A stretch of 64,000 bases of DNA from Bedellia somnulentella (GCA_963576735.1 OY755171.1:1116001-1180000), one strand, 5' to 3'. Shown: positions 33,601-41,865, counted from the stretch's first letter. Numbers and translations: made by a program. Notes: a model not told the origin generated them from the sequence alone.

Positions 33601-33701
33601 ACCAAATCATCAGCAACTATCACCACAATATTCGGTCTCTTAGGGACCCCATATACACCCCTACTACAGACGCACAAAGTCACCCACAACACAATCCACA
33701 T
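15622..33701 (-). CDS. Arylsulfatase B-type sulfatase (N-acetylgalactosamine-4-sulfatase family), 12 exons, 537 aa
   Basis: Coding exons in order: 33701-33603, 24235-24076, 23788-23629, 21861-21767, 21666-21599, 21361-21208, 20908-20751, 19713-19565, 18296-18154, 17701-17557, 16965-16849, 15787-15622. The start is the only in-frame ATG before a signal peptide ([18 protein letters not shown]). Active-site elements are complete: VADDLGWNDVG (metal-binding Asp pair, residues 31-32), [14 protein letters not shown] with Cys70, the residue the family converts to formylglycine, VGKWHLG (Lys124, His126), [17 protein letters not shown], and [11 protein letters not shown]. Length equals the usual ARSB length. 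The enzyme should remove 4-sulfate from GalNAc in dermatan or chondroitin sulfate in lysosomes. The substrate is inferred from the family; insect paralogues may differ. Intron 1 is 9.4 kb and full of transposons. All junctions are good except exon 7 to exon 8: only the weak donor GGT|GTTGGT keeps frame, while the better-looking AGAG|GTGTTG would shift it. The last residues of exon 12 ([13 protein letters not shown]) end at TAG. Confidence 0.93.
16074..16355 (-). repeat. Family D element with tRNA-like core (minus) between inverted repeats
   Basis: Left arm gttcatgaaaacctcatgtggggattattactaac. Then a minus-strand tRNA-like core with T-arm (gggaatcgaacccgcg), anticodon arm (ctcgggtatacgcccc) and D-arm (gctctgccaattgagc), closed by gacac/gtgtc ends. 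A spacer shares sequence with 497-520, and a right arm follows (gtgtcgaaatttttctttcctttatttattc). It lies directly next to the family A copy in sulfatase intron 11. Confidence 0.7.
16384..16752 (+). repeat. Family A tRNA-derived SINE, full length, with target duplication
   Basis: The head carries tRNA-type promoter boxes: A box region (gatagcccagagggtag) and B box (gtgttcaaatcctgg). The body runs to the cccttcggggatattcggcgtgaacg segment and an atgttatatgttatg tail. The 11-bp direct repeat taaatcactga flanks it (16373-16383, 16752-16762). This is the best reference copy of the family, together with 55220-55583. Confidence 0.92.
18656..19250 (-). mobile_element. RTE-type LINE, 5'-truncated, 3' 600 bp
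   Basis: The minus-strand ORF (19246 to 18683, 187 aa) is open. It encodes the end of a reverse transcriptase with [44 protein letters not shown] and [12 protein letters not shown], the typical C-terminal region of RTE-like LINEs. The catalytic RT core is absent, so the copy is dead on arrival. Its 3' end is ccaatgggaactaatggcgtgagtatatg followed by (tatg)n, which is shared with family B. It sits in sulfatase intron 8. Confidence 0.85.
19364..19538 (+). repeat. Family C repeat
   Basis: A full copy with inverted ends (gctgtgggagtac ... tgctgttcccacagg) in sulfatase intron 8, ending about 26 bp from the exon 8 donor at 19565. The flanking ggct is a possible short target duplication. Confidence 0.65.
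20467..20726 (+). repeat. Family B SINE-like copy with 13-bp target duplication, next to a sulfatase splice donor
   Basis: The copy is flanked by perfect ttaaatacaagta repeats (20454-20466 and 20727-20739). On the gene's strand its first base comes only 24 nt after the end of exon 7 (20751). Confidence 0.92.
21378..21495 (-). mobile_element. RTE-type LINE 3' end fragment
   Basis: acatatactcacgcagtcaattcccattggggtaggcaatgac and the catccatcaatc end match the LINE 3' terminus. It begins 17 bp upstream of the acceptor of sulfatase exon 6 (21361), so on the gene's strand the LINE tail lies in the branch-point window. Confidence 0.75.
22505..23440 (+). repeat. Dispersed repeat with (TGTC)n microsatellite
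   Basis: It begins with gacatctatacttataataaatctgtagagaggtcaattctg. It continues through a (tgtc)n run at 22624-22653 and ends with ctacccatgcgaagctgggccgatccactagt. From general knowledge these openings and endings recur across lepidopteran genomes and resemble non-autonomous Helitron-type repeats. The classification is inference only. Confidence 0.5.
24272..25312 (+). repeat. Family E repeat, interrupted by a hAT-type MITE
   Basis: The ends are inverted (agggttccgtagc at 24272 and gctacggaaccct at about 25287). It includes a (gtcc)n block at 24325-24352 and a poly-C run near 25129. Its uninterrupted inverse counterpart lies at 56145-56795. The extra 476 bp here are the element at 24390-24865. 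Confidence 0.8.
24390..24865. mobile_element. hAT-type MITE, 476 bp, with 8-bp target duplication
   Basis: The terminal inverted repeats match over about 16 bp: TAGTGATGCAACGGAAC at the left, TAGTGTTGCAACAGAAC read inward from the right. Perfect 8-bp direct repeats ataagaac (24382-24389 and 24866-24873) flank it, the length made by hAT transposases. It has no coding potential. The interior has GGAAGC-type short repeats near both ends and a CpG-rich middle (24640-24740). The paralogous family E copy at 56670 has the unoccupied site. Confidence 0.9.
26150..26330 (+). mobile_element. RTE-type LINE 3' end fragment
   Basis: aagaataaaagagcatatttgagaag, gcgattgatagtctctgcctactcc and ggccgtgagtataag match the last 180 bp of the LINE, with the tail changed to (taag)n. 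Confidence 0.7.
26774..26890 (+). repeat. Family B SINE-like copy, left half, split by a LINE
   Basis: The head (tagagtgtcggcttagaatagcac) and core (tggctggagatccatcac) are present. The copy then breaks where the LINE begins. A weakly matching continuation (accattatgttttctccactaac...) is found at 30545-30585, directly after the LINE tail. Confidence 0.6.
27213..30399 (+). pseudogene. LINE ORF2 (endonuclease + reverse transcriptase), interrupted by a family A SINE
   Basis: The first part (27213 to about 28287) has the APE-type endonuclease: [38 protein letters not shown] and ADGHAALL. The second part (from about 28562, open to the stop at 30399) has the [58 protein letters not shown], and the catalytic MYADDT. 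The SINE plus one target copy adds 274 bases (274 mod 3 = 1). The frame after it is shifted by exactly that amount, so before the insertion this was a single 970-residue frame with no other break. The element was therefore intact, or nearly so, when the SINE landed. Confidence 0.88.
28302..28561 (+). repeat. Family A SINE, 5'-truncated, inserted in LINE ORF2
   Basis: 260 bp from tttaatttatcatggttgctaacgg to the tgaacgtttatgttatgttatg tail, lacking the tRNA-like head. It is flanked by perfect 14-bp repeats taaacaagcacaaa (28288-28301 and 28562-28575). Confidence 0.95.
31004..31364 (-). repeat. Family A SINE, full length, diverged
   Basis: acgttcacggcgtatattcccgaaggggttggcag at the tail side; the head ends cattgagcttatcacggttgc. 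No tail (atgtta)n remains. Confidence 0.8.
31528..31893 (-). repeat. Family A SINE, full length
   Basis: acataacataacataaacgttcacgcc tail and an intact head (gggatttgaacactagtcg, cactgggctatcacggttg). A near-perfect tcaaacrtaac pair flanks it. Confidence 0.88.
32177..32512 (+). mobile_element. RTE-type LINE 3' end fragment
   Basis: The + strand encodes [20 protein letters not shown] through [12 protein letters not shown] to [10 protein letters not shown] (32205-32480). It is followed by tggcgtgagtatatgtatgtatg. It matches the end of the copy at 18656-19250 almost exactly, so both are young. Confidence 0.85.
32518..32715 (+). repeat. Family A SINE, degenerate 3' part
   Basis: Blocks gcggtgaggataaacat, cccacatggctaagttgtac, ctaccccctatcacgtgaatgcactgtc and gtaccactgcca follow the family order, with many changes. 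Confidence 0.55.
33004..33215 (-). repeat. Family B SINE-like copy
   Basis: catatactcccggctataaatccctagaag through gatgggtctccaaccgcatcgccc to gcctcttacgtacgg; the head end is eroded. Confidence 0.8.
33259..33515 (+). repeat. Family B SINE-like copy, next to sulfatase exon 1
   Basis: A full copy with the (tatg)n tail, ending about 90 bp from the donor of sulfatase exon 1 (33603). It faces the minus copy at 33004. Confidence 0.85.
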
Positions 33702-34079
33702 GCTGCTCGCACTACAGACACTAAACGAATGAAGAAAATATATTGGAGAGAGCGTCCATCGCTTACTATTGTAAGCTTATAATAATGAGTGTGCTATGAT
33801 TGGCTATTATACTGTATAATTTATACTATTTATAATTGATAAACTGTATAGTTTTATTGTGTAATCATATTGTTTACCTATTTAATAAGTATTAGTGGTG
33901 TCGTGTATGAATAATGAGATACTAGTTTGACTTTACTTCAAAACAGCTCACGCTGATTAAAATAATGATTGTAATTAAATCCATAATTTTGGTAAATACT
34001 CATTTCTAAAATGTTATTATTTATTTATAAATGAGTTGTGATAATGATTATGTAGATTTGAGTGGAGTATTATTAATGA

Positions 34080-34111
34080 GACTGTCAGTTGATTTAAATC
34101 AACTGACAGTC
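34080..34111. repeat. Perfect 32-bp palindrome upstream of the sulfatase gene
   Basis: Sixteen bases (gactgtcagttgattt) are followed at once by their exact reverse complement, with no spacer. It lies about 380 bp upstream of the sulfatase start codon and outside recognised repeats. It could be a dimeric protein binding site or a relic of a small inverted-repeat element. Confidence 0.9.
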
Positions 34112-34359
34112 AACTGACTTAAGGTTAGGTAAGGTATAAATATACGATCTCTGTTTTTGCGGGGGCAATTGTCAGTAGTCCGTTGTATCGGCAAGTGGCT
34201 GTGAAAGATGAAATTATACGAAGTGTACCGCTATTTTGGGTTTTATTTCAAAACCTCCACACTCCCTGAAGTTGACCCTACACTATGTTAGTGTTTAAAA
34301 TGTAAGTGAGTCATAGTTCAATAAAGGGTTAAGTATTAGGCCGTCTGATTTGAAGTGAT

Positions 34360-34580
34360 AGTATGTTCGCTGTGTAGTGTCGGCTTAGAATAGCACTACC
34401 CCATTTCTACTCGTGGGTGTTTGTAAAAGGCGACTAAGATTATTGGGGCTTTGAAGTGATTTTTGGGCGACGCGACGACGCGGTAAGAGACTCATAACCA
34501 AAAACCTTTGCTGCACAATCTTTTCCCCACTCAACTTCCAAAAGAGACTGAAGAATTTATAGCCGTGAGTATATGTATGT
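34360..34580 (+). repeat. Family B SINE-like copy with 12-bp target duplication
   Basis: Flanked by perfect atttgaagtgat repeats (34348-34359 and 34581-34592). The body has a deletion near the 3' end (the tggctacccc segment is missing). Confidence 0.9.
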
Positions 34581-34807
34581 ATTTGAAGTGATTGCGCAGT
34601 GGAATAAGTGTATTGTGTAAGTGTAATCATTATCTACTGGCCTGCGACTAGAACGCACGTGCCATTTTAGCTCTCGTTAACTATTGAGATTAATATTTTA
34701 TATATTACTTTTTTAAATGTCTGCATCACCTAAATACTAATCGCATAGACTATTGTAGTGTTAATATGTTGTATTAGTGTATTAGTGTATTTAACTAAGA
34801 GATTATT

Positions 34808-36067
34808 ATGGAAGGAAGTCCATTTAATCGGAGCGGACTGACTCGGCGCAGTCCTCCTCCGCAGTGCACTGAAGACAATATGGACCAAGCACCATCGGCT
34901 TCTTCAAAACATCAGGACTCCAGCGTTGTATCAACTACTGATATCCAATATTGGATGGACACCATTGAGGCCTGCTTACAAAAAATATGCCAAGTATCGA
35001 CCGAAGGTAAGCTGAACTCAGACCAAAAGCTCTGTATTAGTAACTTATGTAGGAAAATCGGGAATGGTACTGGTCAAATGGCAGTTCATTACCAATCGGC
35101 TAAACAACATCTTCTTCTCGCCCAATCTAAAATTCAGAACTTATATCAGAAAATTGAAGTCTTAGAACAAAAACAAGGTGACCTTGAAACAATCCAAGAC
35201 CTTAAACAATCTATACGCAATTCTTTGGAGTCCCAAACTAAGACGAACACTTCTTTTGCCGATATGGTTAAAAAGGGACCAAACGATTTTGTAAGACCCC
35301 AAAATCTAGCCTCCATAACAATATTTCCCAAAGACAAACAAAAATCTAGTGATGAGACCAAGTCCCTAGTACAAAAAATTATCTGCCCCGAGGAGATGAA
35401 ATTGCAAGTACGAGGACTCAGAAAAACTAAAAATGGAGGAGTAATCATCAGCACCGAGTCCCAGCAGGATATTGAAAAGATCAAATCGTCAAATAAACTC
35501 TGCTCAAACGATCTTACTTTAGAAGAAAGTAACCAGCGCCGCCCTAGAATAGTTGTAGTTGGAGTGCCAACAAATTTATCGGAGAAAGAAGTGTTTCAGT
35601 GCATGTATGAACAAAATTTGGCCGATAAGTATCCAGACTCAACATTCGACAAATTTCTTAGCTCCATAAAACTTAGCCATAAAGGGGGTAAAAAACAGGG
35701 TAAATATTGCCACTACATAATTGAGGTCCCCGCAGGAATTCGCAAATGTCTCATGAATCAGAAGCGAATTTTCATTAACTGGACATCATGTAAAATAAGA
35801 GACTTCACCCTTGTGACCCGTTGTTTTAAATGTCAGCAATATGGACACTCAGCTAAGTTTTGTCGTGAGGCTGATCAGGTCTGTGGCCATTGTGGGGAGA
35901 CTGGACACTCTATCAAAGAGTGTATTAAAAAATCTCAGGAACCAACCTGTGCCACCTGCAAGCGTTTTAAAAAAACGAGTAACCATCCTACAGGAGACCC
36001 TGAATGCCCAGCAAGGAAGAATGCAGAATTGAGGTATATAAATTCTATTAACTATGAAGGCGCCTAA
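34808..36067 (+). CDS. LINE ORF1: gag-like nucleic-acid-binding protein with zinc knuckles, 419 aa
   Basis: The N-terminal third is polar and low in structure. Residues about 95-145 (LLLAQSKIQNLYQKIEVLEQ) look like a coiled coil. A middle region with VVVGVPTNLSEKEVF precedes the zinc-knuckle block. Two CCHC knuckles are plain: CFKCQQYGHSAKFC (about 339-352) and CGHCGETGHSIKEC (about 358-371); CATCKRF...C completes a third, variant one. ORF1 proteins of Jockey/R1/CR1-type LINEs coat the element RNA and act as chaperones in the ribonucleoprotein. ORF2 starts 109 bp downstream in another frame. Confidence 0.88.
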   Translation: MEGSPFNRSGLTRRSPPPQCTEDNMDQAPSASSKHQDSSVVSTTDIQYWMDTIEACLQKICQVSTEGKLNSDQKLCISNLCRKIGNGTGQMAVHYQSAKQHLLLAQSKIQNLYQKIEVLEQKQGDLETIQDLKQSIRNSLESQTKTNTSFADMVKKGPNDFVRPQNLASITIFPKDKQKSSDETKSLVQKIICPEEMKLQVRGLRKTKNGGVIISTESQQDIEKIKSSNKLCSNDLTLEESNQRRPRIVVVGVPTNLSEKEVFQCMYEQNLADKYPDSTFDKFLSSIKLSHKGGKKQGKYCHYIIEVPAGIRKCLMNQKRIFINWTSCKIRDFTLVTRCFKCQQYGHSAKFCREADQVCGHCGETGHSIKECIKKSQEPTCATCKRFKKTSNHPTGDPECPARKNAELRYINSINYEGA

Positions 36068-36176
36068 GAGCGCCCGTATCTTCTTATTATCTATAAGCAC
36101 TTATTAATTAAGTTTCTTTTCACATTTTTTACTTCTTTTTTAAATTTATTTTAAACGTTCTTTAGTTTATTTATCA

Positions 36177-39107
36177 ATGACACATCAAATTATCTATGAC
36201 TTAGACAATATAAAATTTGGTGAATCTCACTCGTGTGATGTTGAATTGTGTAGCCAATTAATTTGTAATGAGAAAGGTACTCTTAAAATCTTAACCCAAA
36301 ACATTCGTAGTATTCACAAAAATTTCGATGATTTTCTAATATTATTAACTCGATTTAATGTTCCTTTTGATATTATTATCTTGACTGAATGTTGGTTACA
36401 AAACCGAGCACATAGTTTACCCACCCTCACAGGGTACAAATTACACAGCTCAACTAAACTACATAACCAAAATGATGGCATTATAATATATGTACGAGAT
36501 ACGTTAAACTTTACCATAGAAGAAATTTGTGTTAATGAAAGTAATTGTCTAGGACTGATAAGTAAGGACTTAGTCATATTATCTTTTTACCGCTCTCCAT
36601 CTTTTCGCAAACTTGATAATTTTTTACAATCCTTGAACAGTATACTACATGCTTTCGCCTCTACAAAAAACATTGTTTTAACTGGAGACTTGAATATTGA
36701 CATTATAACAGAAAACAACGATTCTTCTATCCAGGAATACTTAAACATATGTGCTTTTCATGGAATATCACCCGCCCATACCTTTCCCACTCACAACAGC
36801 GGATCCTGTCTAGATCATGTTATGATAAAAACGAATTACCTGACACATACATTTGTTACTAACTCGACTATTACCGATCATCGCGCCGTGCTATTGACAT
36901 TGAATTTAAAGCTGACTCATAACAAATGCCGCCGCAGCTATTCTAGTGTTAACATGCAAAACGTAAGACGTGATTTAATTCAAATAGAGTTCAGCACGGT
37001 TTGTAATAATACTGACGTAAACTTTTCCATGAATTACGTGACTAACTGTGTTCAAAATGCAATTGCGAAAAATACAAGCACGTTTCGTCAAAGCAGGAAG
37101 TACCAAATAATAAAACCTTGGATAACTCCTGGCTTAATCAGATGCATAAAACATAGAGATAAGTTGCACAAAAGGTATATGCTTGAGCCTACTAACAATA
37201 CTATTACTCTTATTTACAAACGATATCGCAATTTTTGCAATAAAATTTTGAAAAATGTAAAATGTGAGTACGAGAAAAAAGAACTTCAATCTGCGGGAAG
37301 TAACAACAAATTAATTTGGAATTTCATTAAACAAAAGACTTGCACGACAAAACATAATGATATCCCTAACGAACTATTCAAGCTAAGGTCAACTCCCACA
37401 CAGTCAGCAGAATTTATAAATAACTTTTTCATAAACATTGGTAAAAATTTATCTGAACAGGCAAATTTTGAAAAATACTATCAAGCTAATTCTAAACACC
37501 CTTCAAGGCTTAAATCGTTTGTTATGATCGATACAGACGTCTCTGAAGTAGAGGGTATTATAAATAACTTAAAAAGTAATAGTGCCCCCGGATGGGATAA
37601 CATCTCATGTAAAGTTTTGAAATTTTGTAAGGATATACTAGCCCCTCCGTTAACTCTCATATTTCAAAATTGCTTGTCTCAAGGTATATTCCCCGAGTCA
37701 TTAAAAAAAGCTGTGGTTATTCCGATTTATAAATCGGGGGATAAAAACCAACCAAATAATTACAGACCGATTTCTCTTCTTCCCACTTTCTCTAAAATTT
37801 TGGAAAAAATAATGAACAGTAGGTTAATAAAATATTTAGATGAAATATCCTTTCTCTCAAGTTGTCAATTTGGTTTCCGTAAAAAGTTATCTACTGATGA
37901 CGCAGTCCATTGCCTTACAAATGAAATTGTGCAAAATTTGGACAAAGGTATGCATGTTATAGGGATTTTTCTCGACCTCAAAAAAGCCTTTGATACAATT
38001 TCAATTCCAATTTTATTGCGAAAATTAGAAAATATCGGCATTCGGGATACTCAGTTAAAATTATTTGAAAGTTATCTTAGTAATAGACTTCAGTGCCTAA
38101 AAATTGGAGACAATTATAGCACATTTTCAAAAAACCACCCCTATGGCGTCCCTCAGGGTAGTATTTTAGGACCCAGCCTATTTTTGATTTATATTAATGA
38201 GCTATGTAATCTCCAACTTAATAACGGCACCATAGTTTCATATGCAGATGACACAGCCTTACTTTTTTCTGCAAAAACAATAGACGAAGCTTATAAATTC
38301 GCTCAATTTGGCTTTAGTATTGTGAATGACTGGCTTTTTAATAATTTTCTGTCCTTGAACACTGATAAAACTATGTATATGATTTTCGCAAGGAACACTT
38401 CTACACCATTACTCGCTAATACCCCGCTTTATGCACATCACCGCACTTGCACTGATAGCGCACCATGCCCATGCTCAACTATCTCCAAAGCAATTAACAT
38501 CAAATATCTTGGAATTACTCTCGATGTTACTTTAACTTTTAAGGTCCATATTAATGCACTCTGTAATAGAATTAGAAAACTTATAGTAATATTTAAAAAG
38601 TTGAGACACATATGTGACTACGCTTTAATAAAACAAATCTATCAAGCGCTTGGTCAATCCTTACTGACTTATTGCATAAAATCTTGGGGAGGTGCTGGCA
38701 TTACCACTATGTTAAAACTGGAACGAGCTCAAAGAGCGCTACTTAAAGTAGCCACAGCGCGCCCTTTCTATTTCCCTACTACCGAACTATATAAACAATG
38801 CAAAGTGCTAACTGTGCGCCAGCTCTTTATTCTACTCACTGTTCTAAAGCAGCATGCTAGCTTACACTTCAACCCTGATACACTAAACAGGAGGCGAAAG
38901 GATATAGTATGTTTGAATACTTATAGTGCAAAATTTTCCATTACAAATAGATTCTTTATATTTTTAGGTCCATACTTATATAATAAAATTAATAGATTAC
39001 TAGTATTATATAACTTAAACAACTTTGAATGCAAGAAAAAACTTCAATCGTGGCTTTTAAATCTTACATACACGGAATCAGAGGAATTGCTTAATATAAT
39101 AAGTTAA
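36177..39107 (+). CDS. LINE ORF2: endonuclease-reverse transcriptase, 976 aa, apparently intact
   Basis: The APE-like endonuclease comes first: LKILTQNIRSIHKNFDD (about 40-56), LTECWL, VLTGDLNIDI, SCLDHVMI, ITDHRAVLL. The reverse transcriptase follows: IPIYKSGDKNQPNNYRPISL, FGFRKKLSTDDA, FLDLKKAFDTI, GVPQGSILGPSLF, the catalytic SYADDTALLF, then the thumb/C-terminal region with SWGGAG. All catalytic motifs are present and the length equals the 970 residues of the interrupted ORF2 at 27213-30399. It nicks chromosomal DNA and copies element RNA at the nick (target-primed reverse transcription). The start at 36177 is the first ATG after ORF1; translation may begin slightly elsewhere. The clade within the CR1/Jockey group is not settled. 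Confidence 0.92.
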   Translation: MTHQIIYDLDNIKFGESHSCDVELCSQLICNEKGTLKILTQNIRSIHKNFDDFLILLTRFNVPFDIIILTECWLQNRAHSLPTLTGYKLHSSTKLHNQNDGIIIYVRDTLNFTIEEICVNESNCLGLISKDLVILSFYRSPSFRKLDNFLQSLNSILHAFASTKNIVLTGDLNIDIITENNDSSIQEYLNICAFHGISPAHTFPTHNSGSCLDHVMIKTNYLTHTFVTNSTITDHRAVLLTLNLKLTHNKCRRSYSSVNMQNVRRDLIQIEFSTVCNNTDVNFSMNYVTNCVQNAIAKNTSTFRQSRKYQIIKPWITPGLIRCIKHRDKLHKRYMLEPTNNTITLIYKRYRNFCNKILKNVKCEYEKKELQSAGSNNKLIWNFIKQKTCTTKHNDIPNELFKLRSTPTQSAEFINNFFINIGKNLSEQANFEKYYQANSKHPSRLKSFVMIDTDVSEVEGIINNLKSNSAPGWDNISCKVLKFCKDILAPPLTLIFQNCLSQGIFPESLKKAVVIPIYKSGDKNQPNNYRPISLLPTFSKILEKIMNSRLIKYLDEISFLSSCQFGFRKKLSTDDAVHCLTNEIVQNLDKGMHVIGIFLDLKKAFDTISIPILLRKLENIGIRDTQLKLFESYLSNRLQCLKIGDNYSTFSKNHPYGVPQGSILGPSLFLIYINELCNLQLNNGTIVSYADDTALLFSAKTIDEAYKFAQFGFSIVNDWLFNNFLSLNTDKTMYMIFARNTSTPLLANTPLYAHHRTCTDSAPCPCSTISKAINIKYLGITLDVTLTFKVHINALCNRIRKLIVIFKKLRHICDYALIKQIYQALGQSLLTYCIKSWGGAGITTMLKLERAQRALLKVATARPFYFPTTELYKQCKVLTVRQLFILLTVLKQHASLHFNPDTLNRRRKDIVCLNTYSAKFSITNRFFIFLGPYLYNKINRLLVLYNLNNFECKKKLQSWLLNLTYTESEELLNIIS

Positions 39108-39484
39108 TATAAGATGTTTTTATTTTTTTATCATAATAATACAATTAGTTAGATACAATCGAGTCTGATAATAATTTATACACTACTTACCAATACCATT
39201 ATATGAAAACTGATAGTTTAAGCCTTTTTTGTTTATTGTTGCCTGAAATACAGGTAAATTACCTAGCTCAGGAACAGGAAAATGTTATATTTTGTACTTT
39301 AAATAACTTACTAGGTTAAGACGAATATTATGTACTTTTGAAAACTGAATAAATTTTTATTATTTTATTATTTATTTTATTATTGTGTAGGCTCCTTCAT
39401 TTCTTTGAGATTGCTAGAGTACAAATCGAATAAGGATACTATGGTATTAAGGTTGTTTTGTATATTTTAGTCTGGCTTCTATAC

Positions 39485-39850
39485 CAAATAGCGAGTGTGT
39501 TTAAAAAGGCAGGCATCCGAAGTATGAAGAATAAAAGAGCATGTATGCGAAGAGAGTAGAGGGTTGTACTTTTTGATTGTAGATTATAAGTCTTACTACT
39601 GCTGATATTTAATTTAATGATAAGTATTAGCAATCGTAGTTATGTAATTGAACTCTTATTGTCTTAGGTATTAGAAAATGTAGATTGCGATACAGGCAAA
39701 GCCTAGTGCGGGGAACTCGTAAAAGCGTGTATCCACTTTTTAACCATTTATGTGATAAAATCTTTTTTTTGTCAGGATCGTATAAAAGTGGCCAGTCTTG
39801 AGTCTCTGCCTACCCCAGGGGGAAAATTGGCGTGAGTAATTGTATGTATA
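39485..39850 (+). mobile_element. RTE-type LINE 3' fragment, split
   Basis: The part at 39485-39560 (gcgagtgtgtttaaaaaggcaggcatccg ...) and the part at 39772-39850 (gtcaggatcgtataaaagtggcc ... ggcgtgagtaattgtatg) are the two halves of one LINE 3' end. About 210 bp of unrecognised AT-rich sequence separates them. Confidence 0.65.
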
Positions 39851-39989
39851 TCAATATAGTATTTCTAAACTCAAACTCTGATGTTTATTTCGAGTTGTTA
39901 TTAGACCGAGGTAATATTTTCTAGTAGTTTTTTTAATCACGAATGTCCCTGGACTACTCATTGGGAGGAAATTAAACATTATGTATTAT

Positions 39990-40260
39990 TTTTAGTCCTG
40001 AGTCGTCGTTTCGTTCACACCGTCTATTCCCAACGTAGTGGTATAGGTAGAAATACATTCTGGTTTCTGGTGTTTACATTACCAACTTTATTTTAGCTCA
40101 GTGTATGCACGTGATGTGACTGTCTATATCATATAATAAGCAAGTTGCCACATTACTAAGTATACTTCAGCCGTGTGGAATCCTGACAATGTTTTCCCTC
40201 ACCCTTTACAACCTTATGAAATAAACCAACGATAAGGCTTTACACCAGACACATTACTGC
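39990..40260 (-). repeat. Possible degenerate family A SINE
   Basis: Scattered blocks in family order (ttcacaccgtctattccc, gtgtatgcacgtgatgtgac, gtttt-ccctcaccctttacaacc, taaaccaacgataaggcttt). The match is weak. Confidence 0.4.
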
Positions 40261-40359
40261 GGACACAATTCCAGATACTTGCTTTAGCTCAAGGACGCAC
40301 GAGATAAATAAATAAGCTATGGGTTTCATACATATGGGTGTCTGGAATTTTATCTTTAA

Positions 40360-40618
40360 CATACATACATACATACATATACTCACGGCTTTAAATCCCT
40401 TAACGGGGTAGCCAGAGCTTTGGAATGAAAAATTCCTCAGCCACTTTTGGAAGTTGATTGGGGAAAAGATGGTAATAATGAATGTTTTTGGTGACGGGTC
40501 TCCAACCAGATCACCCAAAAATCACTTAATAAGCCCCTGTACTCTTAGTCGCCTCTTACGATCACCCACGGGTAGAAATGGGGTAGTGTTATTCTAAGCC
40601 GACACTACACGGCTAATC
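40360..40618 (-). repeat. Family B SINE-like copy with target duplication
   Basis: A full-length minus copy. tatctttaa flanks it (40351-40359 and 40619-40627). Confidence 0.85.
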
Positions 40619-40950
40619 TATCTTTAAATTAAATTCAAATTAGTTTTCAATTATGAGCTACTGCACCTGAACTAGGCTCATTACCTGTATCTCAGGTAGC
40701 AGCTTTCGTTTCTGGTTTCCGTTAAAATTTAAGGTAACTCAAATGTAATTACAAAAATAATTGAAAATATAAAAAAATTGGGATACAATCTCTAAATCAA
40801 GAAAAAAAACTCATTTGTTCTATTATTTCATCATATTAAGACCGCTTTTTAAGTACTTGGACTGTGGTGTTAAATTTTGTATCTTGAATTTAAATTGTAT
40901 TTTTTTAAGAAAGACGCCATGATCGAAACGCAAGCAATGCACCAAATATA

Positions 40951-41865
40951 CAGGGTGGCTCATTCAAATCGGTCAGTATGGGAAAGTCTGAAACTATAAG
41001 ACATACGAAGATTTGTTCTTAGGAACCATGTCACCGATTTTGATAAAAAAAACTGCATTCATACATTTGAAAAAAAACTGTACCCTGCTCGGGAATCGAA
41101 CCCGGTTGTTTTGAAAAAATAAACTTACACTTTTTCTATTTTGATATCGATTGTGTAGGTCTTAAGCTGTAAATGTCTCCATAAAACATGATGTCTAAAA
41201 TGAATAAAATGCATTGTTCTGACATACTTTAATTTCTCAAAGTAGGTGTTCAAAGTGACCACCGTTACAATATTCAACAAGTTCAGGCATGTAAAATTGT
41301 CTCTATGACTGTTTGTACCTCTCAGCTTATTAAACATTAAACATTTAAGGAAGTTTTGTTATCTACAGTAATCAAACACTAACAATCAATTTAAAAGCCC
41401 ACTTAAAGTAAGAATGTAGATATTGTAGATACACAGAGGTGTTAAACCTCATTTGAAAATGGAACGTCTCGGTGTGACTGGCCGAATAGCAATAAAAGAA
41501 AGAAAAAAAAGAAAACTCGAGTGTCAAATGTTTTGGCGGGAACTGAAAATCAGTACTTCGGTATTATTTTTTGAGAAATTAAAGTATGTCAAAACAATGT
41601 ATTTTTATTCAATTTGGACATCATGTTTTATGGAGACATTTACAGCTTAAGACCTACACAATCGATATCAAAATAGAAAAAGTGTAAGTTTATTTTTTCA
41701 TAACAACCGGGTTCGATTCCCGAGCTGGGTACAGTTTTTTTTTCAAATGTATGAATGCAGTTTTTCTTTTTATCAAAATCGGTGACATGGTTCCTAAGAA
41801 CAAATCTTCGTATGTCTTATAGTTTCAGACTTTCCCATACTGACCGATTTGAATGAGCCACCCTG
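40951..41865. mobile_element. 915-bp foldback element with about 290-bp inverted arms
   Basis: It starts CAGGGTGGCTCATTCAAATC and ends with the reverse complement. The arms (about 40951-41240 and 41572-41865) are near-identical inverted copies; the middle about 330 bp is unique. TATA stands on both sides (40947-40950, 41866-41869), consistent with a TA-type target duplication of the Tc1/mariner group. There is no transposase. Each arm contains a tRNA-like T-arm (right arm: accgggttcgattcccgagc near 41706-41725). Confidence 0.85.

Larger units (their letters stand above)
34620..39380 (+). mobile_element. Nearly intact two-ORF non-LTR retrotransposon (CR1/Jockey group)
   Basis: About 4.76 kb with both ORFs open (34808-36067 and 36177-39107), a leader of about 190 bp and a tail rich in (ttatt). 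A 9-bp repeat tattgtgta at 34611-34619 and 39381-39389 is a candidate target duplication, though part of it could belong to the tail. With no stop or frameshift in either ORF it is the youngest large element of the window. It lies between the sulfatase and calnexin genes, opposite in strand to both. Confidence 0.85.

Noticed and set aside
34141..34300. A possible LTR fragment (ccacactccctgaagttgaccc region) upstream of the sulfatase gene
   Set aside because: No matching LTR, primer-binding site or retroviral-type coding sequence was found nearby, so the label cannot be supported.
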